This document shows, piece after piece, positions 1 through 9,500 of a DNA stretch of 55,584 bases; position 1 is the first letter of the stretch; every line of letters begins with the position of its first letter. Made by a program: the position numbers and the translations under genes. The stretch lies in contig NZ_BOLS01000017.1 of assembly GCF_016861785.1 (NCBI RefSeq), positions 1-55,584 of the forward strand, given 5' to 3'. The DNA comes from Lacticaseibacillus mingshuiensis (GTDB lineage Bacteria > Bacillota > Bacilli > Lactobacillales > Lactobacillaceae). The notes under the pieces are model-generated. The model ran no database searches and was not told the DNA's origin. It worked only from the letters and a program-made list of their open reading frames with translations.

Positions 1-85
1 CAGTCGGGCTTCGGTGCGCATGCTCGAGACATCTAGTTGACCCAGTCACTCGGGGCTAAGACCGGCCCCAAGCGTCTGGGCCAAA

Positions 86-298
86 CTAGCTGCTCGACCA
101 TAAACGCGCACCTGCGCACCCTATCCAGTCGAGCTGCAGCACTTTGACCTGGTACCCAGTGGGCGCTTCGCCAGGAAATGGGGCGGCCTGCAGCATCGTT
201 TGATAATCCCGCGCGCGTTGCGGGGAATGAAATGCCTTGATCAGGCGCACCGGTTGCTCGGGTTGCGCATGATAGACCACATAGATGAGATGGGCCAT
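86..298 (-). CDS. small conserved-looking protein of unknown function
   Basis: A 70-residue protein I do not recognise. It starts MAHLIYVVYHAQPEQPVRLI and has no membrane segment, signal peptide or known motif that I can see. The start is supported by an AGGAG sequence 6 nt upstream of the ATG, which is why I treat it as real. It lies just downstream of rplS in the same direction, but a terminator-like hairpin separates the two and leaves almost no room for a promoter. It is therefore probably expressed by readthrough from rplS or from a promoter inside the end of rplS. The first 85 bases of the window, downstream of it, show nothing recognisable. Confidence 0.6.
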   Translation of the reverse strand: MAHLIYVVYHAQPEQPVRLIKAFHSPQRARDYQTMLQAAPFPGEAPTGYQVKVLQLDWIGCAGARLWSSS

Positions 299-322
299 GA
301 CAAACTCCTATCCTTGGCATAC

Positions 323-348
323 AAAAAGCCGCGACCAGGCGCGGCTTT
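323..348 (-). terminator. hairpin terminator after rplS
   Basis: On the minus strand a GCCGCG/CGCGGC stem with a 6-nt loop, flanked by A and T runs, follows the rplS stop within about 10 nt. It ends just before the Shine-Dalgarno of the 70-residue gene, so it may act as a partial terminator between the two. Confidence 0.75.
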
Positions 349-358
349 CTGGGGTCGA

Positions 359-706
359 TCAGCGACGTTTCTCGCGGATACGAGCTGCCTTGCCGCGCAA
401 TGCACGCAGATAGTACAGCTTGGCCCGACGAACTTGGCCGTGACGAACGACTTCGATCTTCTCAACACGCGGGGTGTGAAGCGGGAATGTCCGCTCAACG
501 CCGACGCCGCTTGAGATCTTACGAACGGTGTACATGGCGGAAACGCCAACGCCGCGACGCTTGATCACAACACCTTCGAAGATCTGGATACGTTCGCGTT
601 CGCCTTCAACGATCTTGGCGTGAACACGGACGGTATCCCCAGGCCGGAAGTCTGGAATGTCATCGCGTAATTGCGACTTGGTAATGGCTTCGATCAATGG
701 GTTCAT
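359..706 (-). CDS. rplS: 50S ribosomal protein L19
   Basis: L19 sits at the interface of the two ribosomal subunits and contacts 16S rRNA. The 115-residue protein begins [14 protein letters not shown] and shows the family features [13 protein letters not shown] and [10 protein letters not shown], with a basic C-terminus [12 protein letters not shown]. The longer reading frame would add 8 residues, but the ATG at 706 has AAGGAG 8 nt upstream and matches the usual L19 start. It lies downstream of trmD, as in other Firmicutes, and has its own strong promoter in the trmD-rplS gap. The leader between promoter and start could carry an L19 autoregulatory structure. Confidence 0.97.
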   Translation of the reverse strand: MNPLIEAITKSQLRDDIPDFRPGDTVRVHAKIVEGERERIQIFEGVVIKRRGVGVSAMYTVRKISSGVGVERTFPLHTPRVEKIEVVRHGQVRRAKLYYLRALRGKAARIREKRR

Positions 707-780
707 AAAACTTTCTCCTTTGGCCGACATTCATGATCGTCCCGATCAGCGGAATACCGTTGTTATGTGAGTTATCACAA
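707..780 (-). promoter_or_regulatory. rplS 5' leader, possible L19 leader
   Basis: About 74 nt lie between the predicted transcription start and the rplS ATG. The minus-strand leader contains CCGCTGATCGGG followed by CATGAATGTCGGCC just before the Shine-Dalgarno, with short pairing possibilities. Firmicutes often carry an L19 autoregulatory leader at this position; identity here is an inference from location and needs a covariance-model search. A TGTGA-4-TCACA palindrome lies at 766-779, at the start of the transcript. Confidence 0.35.
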
Positions 781-786
781 GTAAAC

Positions 787-815
787 ATTTTAGCATAGCT
801 ACTGGGCGGTGTAAA
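787..815 (-). promoter_or_regulatory. sigma-A promoter of rplS
   Basis: Minus strand TTTACA (810-815), 17-bp spacer, TAAAAT (787-792). Good match to the housekeeping consensus, located in the trmD-rplS gap. Confidence 0.75.
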
Positions 816-890
816 GGCGCAGACGTGTTGTTGTGAAACGTCAACAAGAACCATTCGAGAGGCCAGTGCCGGATCAGTGATGCCAAATAG

Positions 891-1694
891 TCAGTGCGAC
901 GCATTTGCCCCGTCTCCCGCATCGGGCTTTTGATCAGCCCGCAGCTGTGCTTCTGCGCGGCGCGTTGCGGCCTCAGTTTTGACCTCACGCAATAGGCGCT
1001 GGCCTTCTTTATCCAGCTCAAGGCCTTCGAGCAGGTCCGGTCGCCGGTCGTAGGTGCGCCTTAGTGCTTCCTTCAACCGCCAGTTGGCGATCTTCTGGTG
1101 GTCCCCATTTTGCAGCACCGCCGGCACGTCCATCCCGCGATAACTGGCTGGTCGCGTGTATTCTGGATACTCAAGCAGACCGCTGGAAAAACTATCCGTC
1201 GGTGCACTTTCTTCGTTGCCTAACACCCCGGGCAGCAGGCGGACGATCGCATCGATCATCACCATCGCGGGCAGTTCCCCACCCGTGACAACAAAATCGC
1301 CCAGCGAAAATTCATCGGTGACCAGCGTGCGAATGCGTTCGTCGTAGCCCTCGTAATGACCGCAAATAAAGACAAGGTGGTCTTCAGTCGCTAGTTCAGC
1401 GGCAGCTGTCTGATCGAACCGTCGCCCTGCCGGATCAAGCAGAATCACCCGCTTTTTGCCAGGATGCTTCGTCTTCAGGTCATCCATGGCCTCAAACAGC
1501 GGCTCCGGCTTCAGCAGCATCCCCGCCCCGCCACCATAAGGCGTGTCGTCAACGTGATGATGCTTATCATGGCTGTACTGGCGAAAATCGGTGGCTTCAA
1601 ACGCGAGCTTGTCATTCTCCAATGCCTTGCCGATCATACTTTGGGTCAGCGGGGCGAACATGTCTGGAAAAAGTGTCAACACATCAATCCGCAT
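891..1694 (-). CDS. trmD: tRNA (guanine-N1-)-methyltransferase TrmD
   Basis: Methylates G37 of tRNAs with S-adenosylmethionine, preventing +1 frameshifting. At 267 residues it is slightly longer than the usual 240-250 because of an Ala/Glu/Arg-rich C-terminal tail. The SPOUT trefoil-knot domain fills the N-terminal two thirds: [13 protein letters not shown] at the start, [12 protein letters not shown] near residues 54-65, [11 protein letters not shown] near 110-120, and [19 protein letters not shown] near 130-150. The start overlaps the rimM stop by 11 nt, indicating translational coupling. rimM-trmD-rplS is the standard order. Confidence 0.97.
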   Translation of the reverse strand: MRIDVLTLFPDMFAPLTQSMIGKALENDKLAFEATDFRQYSHDKHHHVDDTPYGGGAGMLLKPEPLFEAMDDLKTKHPGKKRVILLDPAGRRFDQTAAAELATEDHLVFICGHYEGYDERIRTLVTDEFSLGDFVVTGGELPAMVMIDAIVRLLPGVLGNEESAPTDSFSSGLLEYPEYTRPASYRGMDVPAVLQNGDHQKIANWRLKEALRRTYDRRPDLLEGLELDKEGQRLLREVKTEAATRRAEAQLRADQKPDAGDGANASH

Positions 1695-2208
1695 CGTCGA
1701 TCAACCCCGCTGGTACGTCCACATGCGCCGTTTTCGTGGCCAGATCGATGGTCAAAACAACCGACTGGATGAACGGCAATAAGATATCCGTTTTGCCAGG
1801 CCGCGGAATCACCCACACATCATTGGCACCCGGGCTCAGGATCTCGCTGACCTGGCCCAGCGTCGCCCCTGCCTGGTCGATCACCGTCAGCCCGATCAGA
1901 TCCCGGTAAAAATACTCCCCGTCTGCCAGGGCATCGCGGCTTTCATCGGCCGTGCTGAGCGTGCAGCCCTTGAGCGCTTCGGCGGCCGTCATGTCGGTGA
2001 TCTCCGCAAATGTCACGAGCAAGGTCCCCTTTTGCGGCCGCGCACCGGTCACGGTCAGTTTTTGCTCCGGCTTGGTGTCCACGTACAGGACACTATTTTT
2101 GGCGAAGCGTTGCGCGGGAAAATCCGTGATCGTGATCACTTTCAGTTCTCCGCGAACGCCATGCGTGTTGACGATCTTGCCGACCTTGAAGCGGTTCGTT
2201 TCTCCCAT
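1684..2208 (-). CDS. rimM: ribosome maturation factor RimM
   Basis: RimM binds S19 in the 30S head and assists late 16S rRNA processing. The 174-residue protein has the N-terminal RimM barrel ([17 protein letters not shown]) and a C-terminal PRC-barrel ([29 protein letters not shown]). The ATG has AAGGAGG about 11 nt upstream. It is coupled to trmD by an 11-nt overlap. A strong hairpin with T-run lies 15 nt upstream of its Shine-Dalgarno, at the end of khpA, so its expression may depend on readthrough of that hairpin. Confidence 0.95.
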   Translation of the reverse strand: MGETNRFKVGKIVNTHGVRGELKVITITDFPAQRFAKNSVLYVDTKPEQKLTVTGARPQKGTLLVTFAEITDMTAAEALKGCTLSTADESRDALADGEYFYRDLIGLTVIDQAGATLGQVSEILSPGANDVWVIPRPGKTDILLPFIQSVVLTIDLATKTAHVDVPAGLIDDAD

Positions 2209-2235
2209 GTTGGTCTAATCCTCCTTGTTCCTAGC

Positions 2236-2263
2236 AAAAAAGCCGGCAAAGGCCGGCTTTTTT
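2236..2263 (-). terminator. terminator-like hairpin between khpA and rimM
   Basis: A GCCGGC/GCCGGC stem flanked by six A and six T bases overlaps the khpA stop codon. It could work in both directions. Because rimM begins only 28 nt further on, it acts inside a probable operon as a terminator, an attenuator or a processing boundary. Confidence 0.8.
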
Positions 2264-2525
2264 AGTTTGCCTCAGAAGCGGTCTGCGGCGCATCCAAGAT
2301 GTTGAGCCGAATCCGCTTCGCATAAGGCGATTTAACGGCATAGACAATGGTTCTGATCGCCTGAGCGACCCGACCCTGTTTGCCGATCACCCGGCCGACG
2401 TCATCTGCGGCGACAGTCAGGTCAAATGCCATGTACTCGCTTGTTTCATGACTCGCGATCACGATGGCATCGGGGTGAGTGACTAATGGCGTCACGATCG
2501 TTTTGATCAGCGCTGCGATATCCAC
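2262..2525 (-). CDS. khpA: KH-domain RNA-binding protein KhpA
   Basis: A single KH domain of the YlqC/KhpA family, 87 residues. In streptococci and lactobacilli KhpA pairs with KhpB (Jag/EloR) and affects cell elongation through RNA binding. The GXXG loop is visible as VIGKQGRVAQAIRTIV. The start is GTG at 2525 with an AAGGGG sequence upstream, 11 nt after the rpsP stop. The rpsP-khpA-rimM-trmD order is that of other Firmicutes. The gene ends inside a terminator-like hairpin. Confidence 0.92.
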   Translation of the reverse strand: MDIAALIKTIVTPLVTHPDAIVIASHETSEYMAFDLTVAADDVGRVIGKQGRVAQAIRTIVYAVKSPYAKRIRLNILDAPQTASEAN

Positions 2526-2536
2526 AGGCTAGCCCC

Positions 2537-2812
2537 TTACTTCTTGGTGAAGCGCGCTTCGTGATACTTCTGCATGATGCCCTTGCTCGAAAGCAGGGTG
2601 CGTACTGTATCAGAAGGCTGTGCCCCTTTTTGGAGCCATGCGAAGATCGAGTCCTCGTTCAGCTTCAGATCGACCGGTTCGGTCAATGGGTTGTAATAAC
2701 CGACTTCTTCGATAAAGCGGCCATCACGTGGGAAACGGGAGTCCGCAACGACGACGCGATAAAACGGCTTGCGCTTTGAACCCATTCGCTTCAAACGAAT
2801 TTTTACTGCCAT
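2537..2812 (-). CDS. rpsP: 30S ribosomal protein S16
   Basis: S16 is an early-assembling 30S protein. The 91-residue product begins [20 protein letters not shown], the classic S16 N-terminus, followed by [19 protein letters not shown]. The longer open frame adds 17 upstream residues, but the ATG at 2812 has a strong AGGAGGTGG Shine-Dalgarno. It is the first gene of the rpsP-khpA-rimM-trmD set and has a near-consensus promoter just upstream. Confidence 0.97.
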   Translation of the reverse strand: MAVKIRLKRMGSKRKPFYRVVVADSRFPRDGRFIEEVGYYNPLTEPVDLKLNEDSIFAWLQKGAQPSDTVRTLLSSKGIMQKYHEARFTKK

Positions 2813-2846
2813 TAAGTCCACCTCCTGTAAATTTCTCAACTTCAAA

Positions 2847-2875
2847 ATAATAGCAAACATCATGCCAAGTGTAAA
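2847..2875 (-). promoter_or_regulatory. sigma-A promoter of rpsP
   Basis: Minus strand TTTACA (2870-2875), 17-bp spacer, TATTAT (2847-2852). Located in the short ffh-rpsP gap, 35 nt upstream of the S16 start. Confidence 0.8.
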
Positions 2876-2902
2876 GAGTTTTTTCTTTACAACCCAGCTC
2901 GA

Positions 2903-4342
2903 TCACTGAGATTTGAAATTACGTGCGTTCTTGAGCCGCTTTTTCTTGTTCTTCTTGGTCTGGCGCACCATCCGGTTCATCGCCATTTTGCCCAACCGGC
3001 CCTGAACGCCGTTGCCCATCATGCCTTCCATTCCGGAAAAGTTGCCCTTGTACATCTGGGTCATCATTTTCTTGGACTGATTGAACTGCTTGATCATCCG
3101 GTTGACCTCGACGATCGGGCGGCCGGACCCAGCGGCGATGCGGCGCCGGCGCGACGGATTCAGCAGATCTGGATCTTCGCGTTCCTTGGCCGTCATCGAA
3201 TAGACGATCGCCTTCATGTGGTCGATGTCTTTAGGATTCATCTGAAAATTCTTCAGTGCTGGATTGTTGGCCATGCCGGGGATCATCTTGATGATGTCCT
3301 CGAAATTACCCATCCCCGCCACTTGGTCCATCTGATCCAAAAAGTCATTGAAGTCGAAGGTGTTCGTCCGCATCTTTTCAGCGACTTCGGCGGCCTGTTT
3401 TTGGTCATAGTTCTTCTGGGCCTTGTCGATCAGGGTCAGCATGTCCCCCATGCCGAGGATTCGATTGGCCATGCGATCTGGATAAAAGACATCCAGCGCA
3501 TCCATTTTTTCACCTTGACCGATGAACTTGATCGGCTTGCCGGTCACCTGGCGAATAGACAGCGCGGCCCCACCACGGGTATCGCCATCCAACTTGGTCA
3601 AAACAACGCCGGTGATATCGAGTCGATCATTAAAGCCCTGGGCCACTTCGGTCGCGGCTTGTCCAGTCATACTATCGACGACCAGCAGAATCTCATCCGG
3701 ATGTGCCGATTCCTTGATGTTGGCCAACTCGGTCATCAGCTTCTCATCGATCTGCAGGCGGCCCGCCGTATCGATGATCACGTAATCGTTATGCTGCAGG
3801 GCCGCTTGAGCGAGTCCTTGCCGCACGATCTCGACTGGATCGGTATCCACGCCCATGTCAAAAACAGGGACGCTGAGTTGCTCCCCGATCGTTTTCAACT
3901 GGTCGACCGCAGCCGGCCGGTAAATATCCGCGGCGATCAAAAGCGGCCGCGCCTTTTCATTTTCCTTGAGATAATTGGACAGCTTGCCGACCGTCGTTGT
4001 TTTCCCAGCCCCTTGCAAGCCGACCATCATGATGATCGTCGGAATGTGCGGCGACTTGTTCAGCGGCACCGCGGCCTCGCCCATGGTCTTGGTCAGCTCA
4101 TCATTGACGATTTTGATGATCTGTTGGGCTGGCGTCAGGCTATCGAGGACCTCCGCGCCCAGGGCCTGTTCGCGCACCGTTTTGATGAAGTCTTTGACCA
4201 CGCCAAAATTAACGTCGGCTTCAAGTAACGCCAGGCGAATCTCGCGCATCGCGGTGCGAACATCGTCTTCTGAGACCTTGCCTTTTCGGCGCAGGCCGGA
4301 GAACGCCTTTTGCAGACGCTCAGATAATCCTTCAAATGCCAT
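2903..4342 (-). CDS. ffh: signal recognition particle protein Ffh
   Basis: The SRP54-type GTPase that with the SRP RNA binds signal sequences on nascent membrane and secreted proteins and delivers them to FtsY. At 479 residues it has the N domain (1-90), the G domain with P-loop GLQGAGKTT (around residue 109), DTAGR (around 191) and TKLDGDTRGG (around 250), and a methionine-rich M domain from about 300 to the end (MMTQMYKGNFSGMEGMM). The C-terminus is highly basic. The ATG at 4342 has AGGAGG 6 nt upstream. It follows ylxM by 14 nt, the conserved ylxM-ffh pair. Confidence 0.98.
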   Translation of the reverse strand: MAFEGLSERLQKAFSGLRRKGKVSEDDVRTAMREIRLALLEADVNFGVVKDFIKTVREQALGAEVLDSLTPAQQIIKIVNDELTKTMGEAAVPLNKSPHIPTIIMMVGLQGAGKTTTVGKLSNYLKENEKARPLLIAADIYRPAAVDQLKTIGEQLSVPVFDMGVDTDPVEIVRQGLAQAALQHNDYVIIDTAGRLQIDEKLMTELANIKESAHPDEILLVVDSMTGQAATEVAQGFNDRLDITGVVLTKLDGDTRGGAALSIRQVTGKPIKFIGQGEKMDALDVFYPDRMANRILGMGDMLTLIDKAQKNYDQKQAAEVAEKMRTNTFDFNDFLDQMDQVAGMGNFEDIIKMIPGMANNPALKNFQMNPKDIDHMKAIVYSMTAKEREDPDLLNPSRRRRIAAGSGRPIVEVNRMIKQFNQSKKMMTQMYKGNFSGMEGMMGNGVQGRLGKMAMNRMVRQTKKNKKKRLKNARNFKSQ

Positions 4343-4356
4343 ATTTTCCTCCTATT

Positions 4357-4698
4357 TCAACGGGCCGCTTGATCGGCGACACGGGTCAACAGCGCACTGA
4401 TGGTGTGATCATCCGGATAAGTCTCATGGACGTACCGGACAAGGGCATCGACCGCCTGATTTTGCGCCTGGTAATTCGCGAGCAGGTGCAACTTCTCTTC
4501 GTAATCTTCCAGACTCGCTTCTGTGCGCCGGATATTATCATACACCGCTTGGCGCGAGACATCGAATTCCGTCGCGATCTCGCCCAACGAATAATCATCG
4601 CCATAGTAAAGCGCCAGGTAACTGTGCTGCTTATCCGTCAGCAATGCCCCGTAAAACTCGAACAGCGAATTCATGCGGTTGTTTTTTTCGATCTCCAT
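4357..4698 (-). CDS. ylxM: YlxM family helix-turn-helix protein
   Basis: A 113-residue all-helical protein of the YlxM/p13 family. It is usually encoded directly upstream of ffh and in streptococci was reported to modulate SRP activity. The helix-turn-helix is visible at about residues 38-60 ([20 protein letters not shown]). It begins [20 protein letters not shown], a typical family start, with GAGGGG upstream. A TTGACG-17-TATGCT promoter precedes it and it is probably co-transcribed with ffh. Confidence 0.93.
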   Translation of the reverse strand: MEIEKNNRMNSLFEFYGALLTDKQHSYLALYYGDDYSLGEIATEFDVSRQAVYDNIRRTEASLEDYEEKLHLLANYQAQNQAVDALVRYVHETYPDDHTISALLTRVADQAAR

Positions 4699-4729
4699 GC
4701 CATTGTCCCCTCATTTTAGCTTCTTACAA

Positions 4730-4758
4730 AGCATACTGAACTGCCCGCACGCCGTCAA
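4730..4758 (-). promoter_or_regulatory. sigma-A promoter of ylxM-ffh
   Basis: Minus strand TTGACG (4753-4758), 17-bp spacer, TATGCT (4730-4735), about 30 nt upstream of the ylxM start. Confidence 0.7.
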
Positions 4759-4783
4759 TGGTGCCAGAGGCGGAGCAGCAGGC

Positions 4784-4820
4784 AAAAAAACAGAGCTGAG
4801 GCAATTTGCTCGCCTAGCTC
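4784..4820 (-). terminator. terminator after the small membrane protein gene
   Basis: On the minus strand GAGCTAGGC pairs with GCCTCAGCTC (one bulge), followed by a run of seven T. It separates the membrane protein gene from ylxM-ffh. Confidence 0.8.
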
Positions 4821-4864
4821 CGTCTTATATTCTCAATTGATCTGCATCACGTGGTCTGAGGTGA

Positions 4865-5182
4865 TCACGCCGCAGCAGGTGCCTTCTTTTCACGGCCCAA
4901 AATGATCTGTGCGACCACCAGGACGATGTAGAAGATCAGCACGTAAAGCAGCCAAGGGCCGATCTTTACGGAGCTGTCCACCCAGTACTTCTGCCAGGCC
5001 GTGTTGCTGAAGACCCAGTAGAAGATCGCCAGTAAGATCGTGGTCAGCGCGTTCAAGATCGCGAAGAACCACAGATTGCCATTTTCGTGGTTATGCACGT
5101 AAATGCCAGAAAAGACGACGTTCCACAGCCCCCATCCGCACGCGGCGGCGATGACGGCCCAGTACAAAATCGTTGCGACCAT
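4865..5182 (-). CDS. small membrane protein, unknown function
   Basis: A 105-residue integral membrane protein with three predicted transmembrane helices, roughly residues 5-27, 37-58 and 75-96, and a short basic, Ala-rich tail (GREKKAPAAA). I do not recognise the family. Tryptophan- and aromatic-rich helix ends (GWGLWNVVFSG, NLWFFAILNAL) suggest a compact bundle. I chose the ATG at 5182 because GGAGGG lies 8 nt upstream; the longer frame only adds five residues. It is monocistronic: a terminator follows and about 285 bp of apparently empty sequence separates it from ftsY. Confidence 0.75.
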   Translation of the reverse strand: MVATILYWAVIAAACGWGLWNVVFSGIYVHNHENGNLWFFAILNALTTILLAIFYWVFSNTAWQKYWVDSSVKIGPWLLYVLIFYIVLVVAQIILGREKKAPAAA

Positions 5183-5467
5183 AAAATTTCCCTCCAATTC
5201 ATTCCTTTCTCATTCTAACACGCATGTAAGCGCAATACATCACAAAAAAGGCCTGGAAGTGAAAATTAACAGGAAAGCAGGCGCTCAGCGGCATGGTGCT
5301 GACCAACTGCTGGAAAAGTCCCGGAATCAGCGACTACGAGAGAAACAAATGGTCGATGGAAGCGGGCTTAAAGTCACTTGTCCGCTCTACTGCGGTCGCC
5401 AGCCGTTTCTGGCCGCCGCCCACCCGCACGCTAACTGTCAACTAGCGCGTCAGCACGTCATTCGAAC

Positions 5468-6535
5468 TTAAAGCGGGTCGTCCTGATGGTTCGGCGAGTC
5501 CTTGGGATTGACGACCGGCTTGTCCGCCTCGCGCGCGCGGCGCTTGTCGGGATCGATCAGATCCTTGAACAGTCCATACGCAAACTTGTTTGGATCAAAT
5601 ACCTGCAGATCATCCATCTGCTCCCCGAGCCCGACCAATTTGACCGGCACATGCAGGTCATTGCGAATGGCCAGCACGATGCCGCCTTTCCCGGATCCAT
5701 CCAGCTTCGTCAACACGATGCCGGTGACCTGAGTGGTCTGATTGAATTCCTTGGCCTGACTCAATGCATTTTGCCCAGTGGTCGCATCCAGTACCAGCAA
5801 TGTTTCCTGAGGGGCATCCGGCAATTCGCGGACGATCACGCGGCGAATCTTGTCCAGCTCATTCATCAAGTTGACTTTGTTCTGCAGGCGTCCAGCTGTG
5901 TCGACCAACAAGACATCGACTTGCTCATCCTTGGCGCGGCGGACCGCATCGAAAATGACGGATGCCGGATCACTGCCGGCACTGGAAGCCACCACCGGCA
6001 CACCATCCCGGCGGCCCCATTCTTGGAGCTGCTCGATCGCGCCTGCACGGAAGGTATCCCCGGCCGCCAGCAGGACTGACTTGCCCTGTTCCTTCAATTG
6101 ATGCGCGAGCTTGCCGATCGTCGTGGTCTTGCCGGCGCCGTTAACGCCGACGAAGAGAAACACGGTCGGGCCCTCAGCTGCATAATGCAGCGTATTGTCT
6201 TCTCCCTCACCGGCCTCGCCATAGAGATCGACCAATTTTTGAACAATGGTCTGTGCGACCGCGGCCGGTTTCTGGGCATTTTGCAGTTTGACTTCTTCGC
6301 GGAGCTCCTCTGTGAGTTGCTCGGCGGTGGCAAAACCGACATCCGCCTCGATCAGCATTTCTTCAAGGTCATCAAAGAAATCCTCGTCGACCGTGCGAAA
6401 ATTGGCAAACAGCGCATTGAGCCGGTCGGCAAAAGACGTTCGACTTTTTTCAAGGCCGGTATCATACTTGGCTTCTTCTGTCGTCTCTGGCTTGCCACCA
6501 CCAAAGGCCTGCTTGATTCGATCAAATAATCCCAT
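5468..6535 (-). CDS. ftsY: SRP receptor FtsY
   Basis: The membrane-associated SRP receptor GTPase, partner of Ffh. It has 355 residues, with a short acidic/basic A region, an N domain and a G domain. The P-loop GVNGAGKTTTIGKLA lies near residue 130; DTAGR and TKLDGSGKGG are clear further on, and it ends with the amphipathic ALGLGEQMDDLQVF type region. The ATG overlaps the smc stop by one base (TAATG) with AGGAGG just upstream inside smc, so the two are translationally coupled. rnc-smc-ftsY is the conserved Firmicutes order. Confidence 0.97.
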   Translation of the reverse strand: MGLFDRIKQAFGGGKPETTEEAKYDTGLEKSRTSFADRLNALFANFRTVDEDFFDDLEEMLIEADVGFATAEQLTEELREEVKLQNAQKPAAVAQTIVQKLVDLYGEAGEGEDNTLHYAAEGPTVFLFVGVNGAGKTTTIGKLAHQLKEQGKSVLLAAGDTFRAGAIEQLQEWGRRDGVPVVASSAGSDPASVIFDAVRRAKDEQVDVLLVDTAGRLQNKVNLMNELDKIRRVIVRELPDAPQETLLVLDATTGQNALSQAKEFNQTTQVTGIVLTKLDGSGKGGIVLAIRNDLHVPVKLVGLGEQMDDLQVFDPNKFAYGLFKDLIDPDKRRAREADKPVVNPKDSPNHQDDPL

Positions 6536-9500
6536 TATTGCGCCTCCTCATGATTGACCTGGTCCAAACTGACTGCGACCATCTTGGATACCCCAGATTC
6601 TTGCATCGTCACCCCATACAGCATATTCGCGGCGAGCATCGTCCCGCGGCGATGCGTGATGACGATGAACTGCGTGTCGCTGGCATAGTGGCGCAGGAAC
6701 TCGCCAAAACGGTTCACATTGACCTCGTCCAGGCTTGCTTCCACCTCATCGAGAATGGAAAACGGCACCGGGCGCACCTGCAAGATGGCAAAGAGCAAAA
6801 CGATCGCCGTCAGCGCACGTTCCCCGCCGGATAAAAGCGAGAGCCGGCTCAGTTTTTTGCCAGGCGGCTCGGCCGCGATCTCGATGCCGGTGTTCAACAA
6901 GTCGTCCGGATCCGTCAACGACAGATGCGCATGGCCGCCGCCGAACATCTTCGGGAAGATCTCCTTGAAGGCCGCGTTGGTCTTGTCGAATATCTCCTTG
7001 AAGCGCCCCTTCACCTCTTCGTCGAGCTCCCCCATGGTGGCAAGCAATTGGTCCTTGGCAAGATTCAGGTCACCTTGTTGCTTGACCAGAAAATCGAACC
7101 GGGTCTTGACGTTGTCATATTCGGTGATGGCATTCGGGTTCACCGGACCAAGATCATCGATGCCGCGTTTCAGTAGCTTCAATTGACTCCGCAGCGTCGG
7201 CAGGTCCGCCGGCGTCAGTTTCGTGTCAGCCAGGGCCGCCTCATAGGTCAGCTGGTAATCCTCGGCCAGCGTTGTCAGGCGGTTGTCGATATTGATCTTG
7301 ATCCGATTCAGGGACACGCTTTGTTGCTCTTGTTCGGTCAGTGCAGTGTGCTGCTGGGTATAGGCCGTGGTGATCTGGGCCGAGACCTGACTGAGTTCGC
7401 CGCGATTGGCCGCCTTGGTCTTCGTCAAATCGTCCTGGTTGGCCTTCATGGTCGCCAGCGAGGCTTTCAGGTCACTGATCGTTTTTTGCCGATCTTCTTT
7501 ATCCTGGGCGCTTTGTGTGGCGCCTTTGGTGATCGCCGCAATGCGCGCAGTCAATTGATCGACTGTTTGCTTCGCCTGAACGCGATTTTCTTGCCATTGC
7601 GCGAGCTGCTGGGCCGTGGTCTTGTGATCACTGGCTAATAAGGCTGCGCGCGTCTTGAGCTGTGTCAACGCCGCCTGTTGATCAGCCGCTGAACTGCTGG
7701 CAGCGGCCACTTGCGCCTTGAGCGTTTCGATCAGCTGATCACCGGCCTTGACCGCCGCATCGGCCTGCGCAGACGCCTCTTGCGCTGCGGCCAAGCGACC
7801 GGCCAGATCTTGACCGCCATCCGCTGATAACGCGGTGGCCTGCGTCTGACGATCCAGTTGCGTCAGCTGACTCTGTTGCGCCGCAAGCTGGGCATCGCTG
7901 CCTTCAACCTTGGCCGCCGCATCGCTGGCCGCCTCCTGCAGCGCTTGGCGTTGTTGCTGCGCGGTGCCCAATGCCTCATGGGCCTCTTTTTGTTTTTGCT
8001 GCTGGGCCTTCAGCGCGTCGACCATTTGCCGGAGTTGGGCCTTCAGTTCGGTGACTTCCTGGTTACGGGCCAGTGGCGAGCTCCCAGTCTGTTTGACCTG
8101 GCCCCCTGTCATCGACCCCCCCGGATTGATCAGGTCGCCTTCGAGGGTGACGATGCGATAGCGGTGGCCACTCACATTGGCTAGGGCGATCGCCGCGTCC
8201 ATGTCCTGGGCCACGACGAGGCTGCCCATCAGGTTAGCCATCACATTTTCCAATCGTGGGTCGTAGCTGACAAGGTCCTTGGCCACGCCAATGAAGCCGT
8301 TGCGTCCGACCAGCGCCTGTTGCACATTGGCTGGCAACGGTCGGGGCCGTATCACGCTAAGCGGTAAAAAAGTGGCCCGGCCACTTCGCGTTTTTTTCAA
8401 ATAGGCGATCGCGTTTTTCGCGGCGGTCTCATCTTCGGTGATAATCGCCTGGAGGTTGGCTCCCAGTGCGATATCCAGCGCCTGCTGATAGGCGGCCGGC
8501 ACGGTCACCAATTCGGCGACTGCCCCGATCACACCGGTCAGCGTCGCCTTTTGCTTCAAGACCACGCGCACACCGGCGAAAAAGCCAGCGTAGTCTTCCT
8601 TCAACTCCTGCAGCGTCTCATAACGGGACTTGGCGCGCTGAAAAAGACTGTAGCCCTTCTGGTACCGGTCGCTGATGTCCGCGTAGTCGCGTTGCAGGCT
8701 CGCCGCTTGATTCTCGGCAGCGGCCAGCGCCGCTTGAGCCTGTTTTTTCGCGTCGCGGTCGGCAGTGTTTTGCGCCGTCAGCGCGTTGACTTGCGCCTGC
8801 TGGGCCGCAAGCTGGGTCCGCAGATCATTGAGCCGGGCCGTGGCCGCCGCATTTTGGTTCTCGGCAAGCTGTTGGTCCTTTTGAATGCTGGCGACGTCAT
8901 TGGCGGCGCGGGCCTGTTGCTGAAGCAGGTCGATGTAATCCGCACGCGCGCTTTCAAGCTGCGCCTGCAGTTGGGCTGGGGTAGCCGCCGCTTGCGTTTG
9001 CGCGTCAAGCTGGGCGGCCACTTGTTTTGCCGCCTGATCGTTTTCCGTCTGGTGGGCGGTCAGTTCTTTGATCTTCTCAGCAGCTGCCGCGAGCTGATCC
9101 CGCGCGGCTTGTTCGCGCTCGCGCAGATCGCTGAGGGTCGCTTCGGCATTGGTCGCACGCTCCGCCGACAGATTGGCCTCGCCGGTCAGACTCTCAAGCT
9201 TCATTGAGGCGCTCAGGATGGCATCGTTCAGCGCCGTCAATTGCGCCTCATACGTCTGATCCGCGGCCGTCAATTTTTCCGAGCGGTCTTCCAAATGGGC
9301 GATCTTGCTTGTCAGGGCGGTGACGGTCTGCTTTGTGATCGTCGCATCGGCGTCGGTCTGGCTGCGCTCAGCCGCCAGTTGGGCGATCTCAAGCGCCAAC
9401 AGTGCCTGGTGGCTGGCGTGATAGTCCCCGGACAAGCGTTCATAATCGCGCGCCAAGGAGGCCTGCTCAGCCAGCGGTGCGACTTGGCGCTGCAACTCAC

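Noticed and set aside
3218-4228. 336-codon plus-strand open frame
   Set aside because: Antisense to ffh, whose motifs are certain; no Shine-Dalgarno and a His/Leu/Arg-rich composition typical of an opposite-strand shadow in GC-rich DNA.
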